NCBI GenBank assembly: GCA_016223165.1
Contig: JACRPO010000009.1
Location: forward strand, 1,426,001-1,490,000
Direction: 5' to 3'
DNA from: Burkholderiales bacterium
GTDB lineage: Bacteria; Pseudomonadota; Gammaproteobacteria; Burkholderiales; Burkholderiaceae_C
DNA: 64,000 bases
The position numbers were made by a program, and so were the translations under genes. Under the pieces are notes generated by a model. The model was not told the origin of the DNA and did no database searches. It saw only the letters and a list, made by a program, of their open reading frames with translations. Below are positions 15,872 to 24,431 of this stretch, in pieces. Within the stretch, counting starts at the first letter, position 1. Each line of letters starts with the position of its first letter.

Positions 15872-17157
15872 GCGTCGAGTCCGTTCTGCTCGCGATCCAG
15901 GCCTCGCCGCCTTACTGGATCGTGCTGGTCTTCTTCGCCGCCTACCCCATCGTGACCAGCATCATGTGGATGATCACGGCGCTGCTGTTCCGCTGGCGCT
16001 GGGAGAACGCGATGCCGCCGCCGCCGCCCGATGCAGCGGCGCCATCGGCGGCGGCCGCCGACGCACGTCCTTTCGTCAGCGTGCTCGTGCCGGCGCATGA
16101 CGAAGAAGCCGTGATCGCGCGCTCGGTGGCGGCGATGCTGGCCATCGACTACCCGGCCTTCGAGATCATCGTCATCGACGACGGCTCGTGCGACGGCACG
16201 CTGGCGGCCCTGGCACCGCTCATGGGCGACGCTCGCCTGCGCCTCGTGCGCAAGAGCGTCAACGAGGGCAAGGCGATGGCGATGAACGACGCCCTGCCGC
16301 TGGCGCGCGGCGAGATCCTGCTCGCGCTGGATGCCGACGCCGAGCCCGACGCGCAACTGCTGAACTGGATCGTGCCGCACTTCGATTCGCCGCGCGTCGC
16401 CGCGGTGACGGGCAATCCGCGCGTCCTCAACACCACGACCTTCCTCGCCCGCCTTCAGTCGGTGGAGTTCTCCTCGATCATCAGCCTGCTGCGTCGCGCC
16501 CAGCGCATCTGGGGACGCATCGTCACGGTCTCCGGCGTCGTCGCGGCGCTGCGCAAGACGGCCGTGGTCGACGTGGGCGGCTTCAGCCCGAACATGCCCA
16601 CCGAGGACATCGAGCTCACCTGGAAGCTGCAGAAGCGCCACTACGACGTGCGCTACGAGCCGCGCGCGATCTGCTGGATGTCGGTGCCGCAAAGCTACCG
16701 CGGCCATTTCCGCCAGCGCCTGCGCTGGGCGCGCGGCCTGGCCCAGGTGCTGCACAAGCACCGCGACGTGCTCACCACCTGGAACTGCCGCCGCCTGTGG
16801 CCGGTGTTCGTGGAGTCGTCGCTGTCCATCCTGTGGTCGCTGTGCTTCGTCTTCCTCACCACGTTGTGGACGGTGTCCTATGCGGTCGGCCTGCCGCCGG
16901 TAGGTGCCAGCCCGATCCCCAACCTCTGGGGCATGTCGATCGCCACGCTGTGCCTGGCGCAGCTCACCACCGGCGTGCTCATCGACCGCCGCTACGACCC
17001 GCAGGTGTTGCGCTACCTGCCTTACGCGGTGTGGTACCCGATCGTCTACTGGGCGCTGCTGGCGCTGACGACGGTGCTCGCGCTGCCCTACCTGTTCAGG
17101 CGGCCGCGCACGCAGGCCGTGCGCTGGCAGACCGCACGCACCGGGAAGGCGGCGTGA
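15868..17157 (+). CDS. Family 2 polysaccharide synthase, PgaC-like
   Basis: This 429-residue processive beta-glycosyltransferase has an N-terminal membrane helix, then a GT-A domain with VLVPAHDEE, IDDGS, DADAEPD, TEDIELTWKL and the processive motif RQRLRWARG. Two to three C-terminal membrane helices follow. It would polymerise a UDP-sugar and push the chain across the inner membrane, as PgaC does for poly-beta-1,6-N-acetylglucosamine. The real sugar is not proven. It overlaps the PgaD-like gene and the PgaA-like gene by 4 bases each, a tight synthase-export operon. No PgaB-like deacetylase gene is seen. Confidence 0.88.
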   Translation: MSVESVLLAIQASPPYWIVLVFFAAYPIVTSIMWMITALLFRWRWENAMPPPPPDAAAPSAAAADARPFVSVLVPAHDEEAVIARSVAAMLAIDYPAFEIIVIDDGSCDGTLAALAPLMGDARLRLVRKSVNEGKAMAMNDALPLARGEILLALDADAEPDAQLLNWIVPHFDSPRVAAVTGNPRVLNTTTFLARLQSVEFSSIISLLRRAQRIWGRIVTVSGVVAALRKTAVVDVGGFSPNMPTEDIELTWKLQKRHYDVRYEPRAICWMSVPQSYRGHFRQRLRWARGLAQVLHKHRDVLTTWNCRRLWPVFVESSLSILWSLCFVFLTTLWTVSYAVGLPPVGASPIPNLWGMSIATLCLAQLTTGVLIDRRYDPQVLRYLPYAVWYPIVYWALLALTTVLALPYLFRRPRTQAVRWQTARTGKAA

Positions 17158-18812
17158 GACGAGGGGCGCGGGCATCGCCGGGCCAGGTCCGCGCCGGCTC
17201 TCTGCCGCGCACGCCCGTGGTCGACGCGAGCGCCGCCGTCATCGGCCTGGCGTGGATCTGTTGTGCTGCCGTCGGGCTCGGCGGGCCGCAGCGGGCCGCC
17301 GGGCAAAGCGGGCCGGGCACCGCGGCCGGCACCATGGTCGACACCTCCGATGCGGCCGCTCGAACGCCGGCCCAGGACCTGGCTGCCGCACGTGCGGCCA
17401 CGGATCGGCGCGACTACGCCGCCGCCCTGCCTCTCTTCGAAAGGCTCGTGCAGCGTGCGCCCGCCGATGCCGACCTGCTCATCGAGGCCGCGCGCGTCTT
17501 CGGCTGGGCCGACCGCAATGCCCGCTCGGCCGAGCTGTACCGCCAGGCGCTGGCCGCGGCGCCGGCGCGGCGCGCCGACATCGTGCCCTCGCTCGCGTGG
17601 CAGACGCTCTGGTCGGCTGACGCCACGGCCGCGCTGCCGCTCTTCGAAGAGGCCGCGGCGCTGCACCCCGGCGACCGCCCGCTCGGCTGGGCGCTCGGCC
17701 ATGCGCTCAACGCCGCCGGCCGCCACCGCGCGGCCATCGCCGCCTTCCGCCGCTGGGCGCCGCCGGCGACCGACGCCGAGCGGCTCGATCTCGCCCGCGC
17801 CTGGCGCTGGGCAGGATACGAAGACCGCGCGTGGCCGCTGCTGCAGCCCGCCACCGCCGCCGAATCCGTCTGGCTGCGCGACTTCCGCGTCGCGCGCGAC
17901 GTTGCGCCTTACGCTTTCAGCTCGCTCGAGCTGACCGAGGACCGCGACACGCTGCGCACGCGTGGCTTCACGCTCGGCGCGGGGCTGCAGCCGGCCGCCC
18001 ATGCCGTCGTCGAACTCGGCGGCCGGCGTCTGGACCTCGACGACGACTTCGGCGCCGCCGCCGCGACGACCTTCGAAGCCTCGGGCCGGCTTCGCCTCGG
18101 CGAGCCCGACTCGCGTGGCGGCACCTGGTGGCCGCAACTCGTGCTGCGCGCGCACCGCATCGGCGCCTGGCATCCCTTCACTTCGATGGTCCGGCTCAAG
18201 TGGGTGCCGGCCGATCGCTGGCGCATCGATGCCGAGCGCGCGCGCGAACTCGTCGAGACACCGCGCGCCCTTGCCAACCGCGTGAGCGTGGACGTGACCT
18301 CGCTCGGCGCCGACTGGCGGCGAGACGAGCGCCTGGCATTCGCCGGCGGCGTGGCGCACATGCGTTTCGACGACGGCACGGCGCGCGAGCGCCTCGTCGC
18401 GCGCGGCGAGTGGGCGTTGCGCACCCGGCCGCGCTGGACGGTGGGCGCCGAGTGGAGCCGGCTCGCGCGCACGCGCGAGGGCGCAGCGGGTGCCGACGCG
18501 CGCGGCTACTGGAACCCGAGTCGCTACCAGGAAGCGCGGCTGGTCAGCGGCATCACCTGGGAGCAACGCCCCTGGGAGCTGCAGGCACGCGCCGGGCTGG
18601 CACGTTCGCGCGAGGTCGATGGCGGCGGCAACGCCAGCTACGGCGCGCCGCACCTGTGGGAGCTGGCGCTGGGCTTTGATCCGTCGCCGGCCTGGCGCCT
18701 GCGCGCCGCCGCCGGCGGCTCGGGCCAGGCCCTGGGGCTCGGCAGCAGCGGCGGCTCGGGCGCCCGCTACTGGCGGCGCTGGGCGCAGGTGGGTCTGCAC
18801 GGATGGTTCTGA
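17154..18812 (+). CDS. TPR plus outer-membrane beta-barrel export protein, PgaA-like
   Basis: The track ORF starts far upstream in a shadow frame. The real start is GTG 17154, overlapping the synthase stop, giving 552 residues. A signal region is followed by TPR-like helices (AAARAATDRRDYAAALPLFERLVQRAPADADLLIEAARVFG). From about residue 250 an alternating amphipathic pattern suggests a beta-barrel, ending in Phe (LHGWF) as outer-membrane proteins do. PgaA has the same order of TPR then barrel and exports the polymer. At 552 residues it is shorter than E. coli PgaA (about 800), with fewer TPRs. Confidence 0.75.
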   Translation: MRRGARASPGQVRAGSLPRTPVVDASAAVIGLAWICCAAVGLGGPQRAAGQSGPGTAAGTMVDTSDAAARTPAQDLAAARAATDRRDYAAALPLFERLVQRAPADADLLIEAARVFGWADRNARSAELYRQALAAAPARRADIVPSLAWQTLWSADATAALPLFEEAAALHPGDRPLGWALGHALNAAGRHRAAIAAFRRWAPPATDAERLDLARAWRWAGYEDRAWPLLQPATAAESVWLRDFRVARDVAPYAFSSLELTEDRDTLRTRGFTLGAGLQPAAHAVVELGGRRLDLDDDFGAAAATTFEASGRLRLGEPDSRGGTWWPQLVLRAHRIGAWHPFTSMVRLKWVPADRWRIDAERARELVETPRALANRVSVDVTSLGADWRRDERLAFAGGVAHMRFDDGTARERLVARGEWALRTRPRWTVGAEWSRLARTREGAAGADARGYWNPSRYQEARLVSGITWEQRPWELQARAGLARSREVDGGGNASYGAPHLWELALGFDPSPAWRLRAAAGGSGQALGLGSSGGSGARYWRRWAQVGLHGWF

Positions 18813-18955
18813 GCAAGCGGCGGCTGCGCCGTCGCGCCGCTCGGTTCCGGCGGCAACGCCCGGCGCCGCGACCGGCCGTCGAGCCATTGCCGGCATTCGG
18901 GCCGTGACGGATTTGTCAGGCCCCTGGCCACCCCCGGTCGCGCCGAAGCGCGATA

Positions 18956-18965
18956 CCTAGAATCG
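18956..18965 (+). promoter_or_regulatory. Possible -10 element upstream of the acyl carrier protein gene
   Basis: CCTAGAATCG is identical to the 10-mer at 911-920 and sits about 35 bases before ATG 18999. It follows a 140-base gene-free stretch after the PgaA-like gene. No clear -35 hexamer is present. Confidence 0.3.
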
Positions 18966-18998
18966 GCCGCTTTGTCCGCAGCTCATTTGGAGCGATGA

Positions 18999-19247
18999 AT
19001 GCAAGTTGAAACGCAGGTGCTGAGACTGCTGGACGAGGTGCTCAGCCTCGACGGCCGCAGCAAGACCTTCACGCGGCAGACGCCCTTGCTCGGGGCCATT
19101 CCCGAGCTGGACTCGATGGCCGTGGTGTCGCTGATCTCGGCGCTTGAAGAGAACCTGGGCATGATCGTCGACGACGACGACATCGACGGCGAGACGTTCG
19201 CCACGGTCGGCTCGTTGTGCGACTTCGTCGCCGCGCGCATGAACTAG
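18999..19247 (+). CDS. Acyl carrier protein of the PEP-CTERM locus
   Basis: The 82-residue protein has the acyl carrier fold pattern and the phosphopantetheine attachment motif ELDSMAVV, with Ser39 as the modified residue. It is acidic, with DDDD before the third helix. A stand-alone ACP is common in exosortase-A type loci beside the two hydrolases that follow here. It would carry an acyl or aminoacyl group as a thioester; the loading enzyme (usually an acyl-CoA ligase-like gene) is absent from the window. Confidence 0.85.
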   Translation: MQVETQVLRLLDEVLSLDGRSKTFTRQTPLLGAIPELDSMAVVSLISALEENLGMIVDDDDIDGETFATVGSLCDFVAARMN

Positions 19248-19319
19248 CCGCGGGGACGGCGGCAGTCTGCTGACAACGCGACAACACGACACGCGACAAC
19301 GGATGCGAGACCGCACGCG

Positions 19320-20162
19320 ATGGGCATGAAAGCCCTCTTCCGCGATGGTGCCCCCGCGCACGGTGGGCGGCGGCTGGTGGTCATGCACGAGCCGGCCGGC
19401 ACACCGCGCGGTGTGGTGGTGGGCGTGGCCGGCTTTGCCGAGGAGATGAACAAGGGCCGCCGCACCGCGGCGATGGGCGCGCGCGCGCTGGCCCGCGAGG
19501 GTTTTCTGGTCGTGCAGCCGGACCTCGCCGGGTGCGGCGACAGCAGCGGCGACCTCGTCGATGCCTCCTGGAGTGCCTGGGTCGCCGATGTCCTCGATAC
19601 CGCGCACTGGGCGGCCGGGCTCGTCGATGCCGACCTGCCGCTCACGCTGTGGGGAGTCCGCGCCGGCTGCCTGGTTGCTGCGCAGGCCAAGGCGCAGCTG
19701 CAGCGCCCCGCGAACCTTCTCTTCTGGCAGCCGCAGCCCAACGGCAAGCTCGTGCTGCAGCAGTTCCTGCGCCTGAAGATGGCCGGGCAGTTGCAGCAGG
19801 GGCCCGCCAAGGGGGTCACCGAGGGCCTGCTGGCCGACCTGGCCGCTGGCCGGGCCGTCGAGGTGGCCGGCTACCCGCTCGGTGCGGGCGTCGCCCACGG
19901 CCTGGGCGCGGCGCAGCTGGTCGCACCCGACACGGCGACGCGCGTGTTGTGGCTCGAGGTCTCGGCGCAGACGCCGCCCGAGTTGCTGCCCGCGTCGCAC
20001 AACGTCGTCCAGCGCTGGACCGCGGCAGGCATCGACGTGCACGCCGAGGCGGTCACCGGGCCGCTCTTCTGGCAGTCACAGGACATCGAGGAAGCGCCGG
20101 CGCTCGTCGAGCGCAGCGCCGAGAAGATGCGCACGCTCTGCGAAGCGGCGGCAACCGCATGA
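19320..20162 (+). CDS. Exosortase A system-associated hydrolase 2
   Basis: This 280-residue alpha/beta-hydrolase-fold protein has GFAEEMNKGRR near residue 38 and PDLAGCGDSSG near 67-77, the shared signature of the hydrolase 2 family. At the nucleophile elbow, where hydrolases have GxSxG, it reads WGVRAG with Arg114, so the usual catalytic Ser is missing. The family may therefore be non-hydrolytic or use another residue. It follows the ACP by 72 bases and overlaps hydrolase 1 by 4 bases. Confidence 0.82.
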   Translation: MGMKALFRDGAPAHGGRRLVVMHEPAGTPRGVVVGVAGFAEEMNKGRRTAAMGARALAREGFLVVQPDLAGCGDSSGDLVDASWSAWVADVLDTAHWAAGLVDADLPLTLWGVRAGCLVAAQAKAQLQRPANLLFWQPQPNGKLVLQQFLRLKMAGQLQQGPAKGVTEGLLADLAAGRAVEVAGYPLGAGVAHGLGAAQLVAPDTATRVLWLEVSAQTPPELLPASHNVVQRWTAAGIDVHAEAVTGPLFWQSQDIEEAPALVERSAEKMRTLCEAAATA

Positions 20163-21055
20163 CGGCGACAGAAACCGCGGTGGTCTTTCCCTGCGCGGGT
20201 GAGGAACTGCTCGGCATCGTCAGCACGCCTGCCGCGCCGGCCGCGCCGCCGACGCGCGGCGCGTTGATCGTCGTCGGCGGTCCGCAATACCGCGTCGGCA
20301 GCCACCGCATGTTCGTCCACCTGGCGCGCCACCTGGCCGAGAACGGCGTCGCGGCGATGCGCTTCGACGCACGCGGTATGGGCGACAGCAGTGGCCCGCG
20401 CCAGTACTTCGAGGACTTCGACGCCGACATCGGCGCCGCGCTCGACGCGCTCTTCCGCGAGGTGCCTTCGCTGCGCACCGTGGCCATCTGGGGCCTGTGC
20501 GGCGGTGCGACGGCGGCCCTGCTCTATGTGCAGGGCACGCGCGATGCGCGCGTCGGCGGGCTGGCGCTCGTCAACCCCTGGGTGCGCACCGACATCACGC
20601 AGGCCGTGACGCAGGTCAAGCACTACTACCTGCAGCGCCTGTTACAAGGCACCTTCTGGCGCAAGCTCCTGCGCGGCGGTGTCGCGCTCACCTCGCTGGC
20701 CGAGTTGTGGCGCGCGCTTCGCCTCACGGCTCGTGCCACCGCTGCCATGCGCAGCACGGGCCGGCCGCAGATCCGCGAGGGCGACAGCGACGACGACCTC
20801 GGCGTGCGCATGGCGCACGCGTGGGCGGGCTTCTCCGCGCTCGGGGGGCGCACGCTACTGATCCTGAGCGAGCGCGACTACACGGCCAAGGAGTTCCTGG
20901 AGACGGCCCACATGCACCCTGTCTGGCAGAGCAACTTCGCGCACCCGCTGGCGCGCCGCGTCGACCTGCCCGAGGCCGATCACACCTTCCCTCAGCCCGA
21001 GGCGCATGCACGGGTCGAGCGGGCCACTCTCGACCTGCTGGCCGAGATGACCTGA
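20159..21055 (+). CDS. Exosortase A system-associated hydrolase 1
   Basis: The start is ATG 20159, overlapping hydrolase 2 (the track ORF is longer in a shadow region). The 298-residue alpha/beta hydrolase has GGPQYRVGSHRMF at the oxyanion region, FDARGMGDSSG, a nucleophile elbow WGLCGG with Cys114 in place of Ser, and a C-terminal His in EADHTFP. A Cys nucleophile suggests thioester chemistry, which fits the ACP next door. The reaction is not established. Confidence 0.85.
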   Translation: MTATETAVVFPCAGEELLGIVSTPAAPAAPPTRGALIVVGGPQYRVGSHRMFVHLARHLAENGVAAMRFDARGMGDSSGPRQYFEDFDADIGAALDALFREVPSLRTVAIWGLCGGATAALLYVQGTRDARVGGLALVNPWVRTDITQAVTQVKHYYLQRLLQGTFWRKLLRGGVALTSLAELWRALRLTARATAAMRSTGRPQIREGDSDDDLGVRMAHAWAGFSALGGRTLLILSERDYTAKEFLETAHMHPVWQSNFAHPLARRVDLPEADHTFPQPEAHARVERATLDLLAEMT

Positions 21056-21229
21056 GGCATCGGACCCTTCCACCAGCGAGCGCGGCGATCGAACTCAGCA
21101 CGCAGCCAACCGATGCGACGTGACCCCTGTGCCCGGCAGACCGTGCGTCCCCAACTCGGTGGATGGCGCGGCGCGTGCTGCGGCGGCCGTGGTGCGCTCG
21201 CTGCTGCACAGAGATAGGCTCCCCTTGAC

Positions 21230-22567
21230 GTGACTGCCCGATCCGAATCGATGACCCCGGCGTCGTACGCGCAGCGTTCGATGTGGGCATTCGCGCTGCG
21301 CTACCGCACCGCCAACCTCAACGAGATGGTCATCCCGTGGCGGGTGCGCGGGCCGCTGCGAGTCGACCTGATGGAGGCCGCGCTCGGCGAGGTCGTCGCC
21401 CGCCATGCAACGCTGCGAGCCAGGCTGTCCTACCAGCACGGCCAGCTCTACCAGGTGGTGATGCCACCCGAACCCGTGTCGATGCCGGTGGTCGTCGTCG
21501 AGGGGGCGGACACCGAGGCCCGGCTCGTTGCGGCCGTCGCCTTGCTGAACGACCCGAATCGGCAGGCGCTGGACATCATCGGCGGCCCGACCTTCCTGGT
21601 GCGCCTGTTCCGCATCGGCGACGACGACCACGTGCTGTGCCTGTACGTGCACCACGCCATGTGCGACGGCTGGTCCATCGGCATCTTGCTGCGCGAGGCG
21701 ATGTCCTTCTACGGCGCGCGGCTCGCCGGCGCAGCGGTCGACCTGCCGCAGCTCACCGAACAGTACGCCGACATCGCGCAATGGGAGATGCGCGCCTACG
21801 AGGCGGGCGAACTCGACGACGAGATCCGCTACTGGCGCAGCGAGCTCGACGGCCTGCCTCCTCCGATCTCGCTGCCGGCCATCGGCACGCGCAAGGGCAA
21901 CCGCGACTGGCGCGCCCGCGCCACGCACGTCCACGAGGCCGCGCCGTTCATGCACGGCCTGCGCGAGCTCGCCGGCAAGCTCCGTGTCTCCCCGTTTGCG
22001 CTGCTGCTCGCCGCGCTGGCCGTGCTGTTGCGGCAGCGCACCAACAGCGAGGACCTGCTGGTCGGCGTGCCCACGCTCAACCGCTGGAGTGCGCAGGCCA
22101 TGCAGCTCATCGGCTACATGACCAGCATGCTGCCGGTGCGCGTGCGACCGGTCGGGGCTGTCGGGTTCGACGCCCTGTGCGCGCAGGTGCACTCGTCGAT
22201 CCGCAAGATGCTGGCCTACGGCCGCGTGCCGCTCGAGGTGCTGCTGCGCGAGACGGCGCTGGCGCCTTCAGGGAACACCGTGTTCCCGGTCTGGGCCCAG
22301 TTCCTCGAGGACAACGCCACGGCCGACTACGAAGCCGCCGGCCTGCGCTTCACGCCCATGGCCACCGAGCGCCGCAGCCTGCTCGCCGAGCTCGACGTGG
22401 ACATGCTCGGCTCGGCCACCGACTGGCGCTGCGAGTTCGCCTATCGGACATCGCTGTTCGATCCCGACCCGATGCGAGCCATGCTGCTGGACTACGTCCG
22501 CACGCTGCGTCATGCGATGGAGCAGCCGCGCGCCACCGTGCGCGAACTGGGCGACCGCCTGTCCTGA
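21230..22567 (+). CDS. Free-standing condensation-domain protein
   Basis: This 445-residue protein spans one complete non-ribosomal peptide synthetase condensation domain. The catalytic motif is HHAMCDG (His141-His142, Asp146-Gly147). Other pattern pieces are present: SYAQRSMW near the N-terminus, the YADIAQWE segment and VGVPTLNRWS. No adenylation or carrier domain is attached. Such enzymes join an acyl or aminoacyl group on a carrier protein to an amine or alcohol. The ACP at 18999 is the natural donor candidate. The start is GTG 21230 or ATG 21251; neither has a strong Shine-Dalgarno sequence. Confidence 0.85.
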   Translation: MTARSESMTPASYAQRSMWAFALRYRTANLNEMVIPWRVRGPLRVDLMEAALGEVVARHATLRARLSYQHGQLYQVVMPPEPVSMPVVVVEGADTEARLVAAVALLNDPNRQALDIIGGPTFLVRLFRIGDDDHVLCLYVHHAMCDGWSIGILLREAMSFYGARLAGAAVDLPQLTEQYADIAQWEMRAYEAGELDDEIRYWRSELDGLPPPISLPAIGTRKGNRDWRARATHVHEAAPFMHGLRELAGKLRVSPFALLLAALAVLLRQRTNSEDLLVGVPTLNRWSAQAMQLIGYMTSMLPVRVRPVGAVGFDALCAQVHSSIRKMLAYGRVPLEVLLRETALAPSGNTVFPVWAQFLEDNATADYEAAGLRFTPMATERRSLLAELDVDMLGSATDWRCEFAYRTSLFDPDPMRAMLLDYVRTLRHAMEQPRATVRELGDRLS

Positions 22568-22635
22568 GGCACCCCGAGGCACCCATCCGGCGCGTGCCCG
22601 GTACCGGCGGCAGGTGCCGGTGAGGGGGTACCGCC

Positions 22636-23472
22636 CTACCCGGGCTGCACGGCGGCAATCCACAGTTGCGCCCCCTGCGGCGGCGTGGCCGTCCAGGTGA
22701 CGTTGTAGCTGCCTGCCTCGTTCACGCGCCGCACGGCGACGGCGCACTGCACGAGTTCACCCGAGGACAGGACGGAATGGATGACGGCGAATCCGTTGTC
22801 GGGCACGGCCGTCTTGTCGTTGTCGACCCCTGCATCGCCCCACCACCAAGCCACGATCAGCGCCGGCCCCGTGGTAACGACGCTGTCGCTGGTCAGCGGC
22901 GAGCCGGCCAGCACCTCCTTCCAGCGGACGTCCTGCAGCAGCCCCCCACCCAGCACCTCCACGACGCTGAGCGTGGTCTCGTCCAGCGCCGGCTTGCTGG
23001 CCGCGACCGTGTGCCCGGCCCCGCCCGTGGCGCTGCGGCAGAAGTACAGGGCCGTGCCCGAACTCGGCCAGTGGGTGTAGGTCCGCGACGACCCGACCTG
23101 CACGAACGCATTGCCCTTGTTGTCGCCCGGCGCGGCGTGCGCGGCGACGTTGCCGCGGCCGACACAGGCGAGCAGGCTGCTGCCGCTCGACGCGGTGGTC
23201 AGCGCGACGGCCAGGCCGGGAACCGCGACGTTGTGGCGCGCGAAGGCCAGGTCGTGCGCTCCGAGGTTGGGTGGGGTCATGCCAGGTGGGGCGGGTGTCG
23301 GTGAGGGCGGCGCGGCCACCGCGTTGGTGCCGCCTGAACCGCCGCATCCGCTCAGGCCCGCTGGCCCTACGGCGGCGCCGAGCCCCGCCAGCGCCCACAG
23401 CAGGCCGAGCAGGCGGCGGCGCTGGGGCCCCGGGAGAGCGCGCTCGGTGGCGGCACGGCGAGTTTCGTCCAT
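22636..23472 (-). CDS. Putative lipoprotein of unknown function
   Basis: The track merges this with an upstream shadow; the real start is ATG 23472, giving 278 residues. The N-terminus has RRRLLGLLWALAGLGAAVG followed by lipobox LSGC and a Gly/Ser/Pro-rich linker. The remainder is a predicted beta-rich domain with no family I recognise (contains YTHWPSSGTALYFC and ALIVAWWWGDAG). Three or four further cysteines occur. It runs convergent with the condensation gene and divergent from the LuxR-type gene, 163 bases away. Confidence 0.65.
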   Translation of the reverse strand: MDETRRAATERALPGPQRRRLLGLLWALAGLGAAVGPAGLSGCGGSGGTNAVAAPPSPTPAPPGMTPPNLGAHDLAFARHNVAVPGLAVALTTASSGSSLLACVGRGNVAAHAAPGDNKGNAFVQVGSSRTYTHWPSSGTALYFCRSATGGAGHTVAASKPALDETTLSVVEVLGGGLLQDVRWKEVLAGSPLTSDSVVTTGPALIVAWWWGDAGVDNDKTAVPDNGFAVIHSVLSSGELVQCAVAVRRVNEAGSYNVTWTATPPQGAQLWIAAVQPG

Positions 23473-23623
23473 GGCAGATCCTAGTGGATGCCGCCCGCAG
23501 CGAAGGCGCCGGATCGAGCATCGGCGCACGTCCGGCGTCGCGCCCGCTCCTCCCTTGCGCGGGGGATACCTTGGTGTCATTCGTCGCGAGGGGGCGCTGC
23601 GGTGCAATGCAACGCATCGCCAC

Positions 23624-23629
23624 AGGAGG
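23624..23629 (+). promoter_or_regulatory. Strong ribosome binding site fixing the LuxR-type start
   Basis: A consensus AGGAGG lies 6 bases before ATG 23636, far better than any site near the track start at 23111. Confidence 0.8.
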
Positions 23630-23635
23630 TTCGCC

Positions 23636-24310
23636 ATGCAGTTCCACTCGATCCCCAGGAGCCCGGAGTCCGCCGCGCCGATGTATCTCGGCCGCACGGG
23701 CATGAACGCCATGAGCGCCGCCGCGCCGCAAGGCGTCGGTGGCGCGCGTTCGATGCGCCTCGCCGCGCTCGGCCATGCGCTCATGCAGCACCTCGAAACG
23801 CCGCTCGTCGTCGCCGATGCCGGCGGCACGGTGCTCGAGTCCAACCCGGCGGCCACGCGGCGCATCGAGCACTGCGAAGGCCTGTGGCTCGATGCCTCGG
23901 GCCGCCTCGCGGTGCGCCAGGGCGGGCGCTGGGTGCCGATCAGCAAGTGGCATACCGAACTCGTCGCCGGCCGCAGCGTGACGCTGGCGCTCGAGGCCGA
24001 AGGCCCGGCGATGCAACTCACGCTCAAGCCGATGGCGGTGCACGACGCCGGTTTCGGCAGCGCCACCTGGGTGCTCGCCACCATCGAGCGCGTGGTGCTG
24101 ACGCGCGCCGACGCCATGCGCCGCCGCTTCCGCTTCACGCGCACGCAGGCGCGCCTCGCGGAGATGCTCTGCCAGGGCATGCGCCCGGCCAACGCCGCCG
24201 AGGCCCTGGGCGTGAAGATCTCCACCGTGCGCACGCATGTGGGCGAGATGTACGAGAAGACCGGCACGCACAGCCAGGCGCAACTGGTGGCGCTGCTGCA
24301 CGCCTGCTGA
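23636..24310 (+). CDS. LuxR-type helix-turn-helix regulator
   Basis: The 224-residue product has a C-terminal LuxR/GerE-type DNA-binding domain (about 160-224), with FTRTQARLAEMLCQGMRPANAAEALGVKISTVRTHVGEMYEKTGT. The middle (about 45-150) looks like a degenerate PAS-type domain (LETPLVVADAGGTVLESNPAA). There is no receiver Asp pocket and no autoinducer-binding signature. It is single, with no kinase or synthase next to it. The gene follows a 163-base divergent gap from the lipoprotein. Confidence 0.85.
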   Translation: MQFHSIPRSPESAAPMYLGRTGMNAMSAAAPQGVGGARSMRLAALGHALMQHLETPLVVADAGGTVLESNPAATRRIEHCEGLWLDASGRLAVRQGGRWVPISKWHTELVAGRSVTLALEAEGPAMQLTLKPMAVHDAGFGSATWVLATIERVVLTRADAMRRRFRFTRTQARLAEMLCQGMRPANAAEALGVKISTVRTHVGEMYEKTGTHSQAQLVALLHAC

Positions 24311-24337
24311 TCGCGTCGGCGTCGAGGACGGCGGCCT

Positions 24338-24363
24338 AGCCGCCGGTCGAACCACCGGCGGCT
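24338..24363 (+). terminator. Perfect 10-bp hairpin after the LuxR-type gene
   Basis: AGCCGCCGGT-CGAACC-ACCGGCGGCT is a perfect 10-bp stem 27 bases after the stop at 24310. It lies in a convergent gap between the LuxR-type and LysR genes, so it could serve both. No T-tract is present. Confidence 0.55.
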
Positions 24364-24431
24364 CGGCGGCCCAGCGAACAGTCAGCGGCTCGGCCGCCGT
24401 TCGAACACTCCGCGGCAGCGACCGCCTTTCT

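Noticed and set aside
16188-17153. The 5' part of the long ORF ending at 18812
   Set aside because: It overlaps the synthase in another frame; the PgaA-like protein begins at GTG 17154 next to the synthase stop.
22636-24267. A 543-residue minus-strand ORF through the LuxR-type gene
   Set aside because: Only the part from ATG 23472 has a signal peptide and sensible composition; the rest is antisense to the helix-turn-helix gene.
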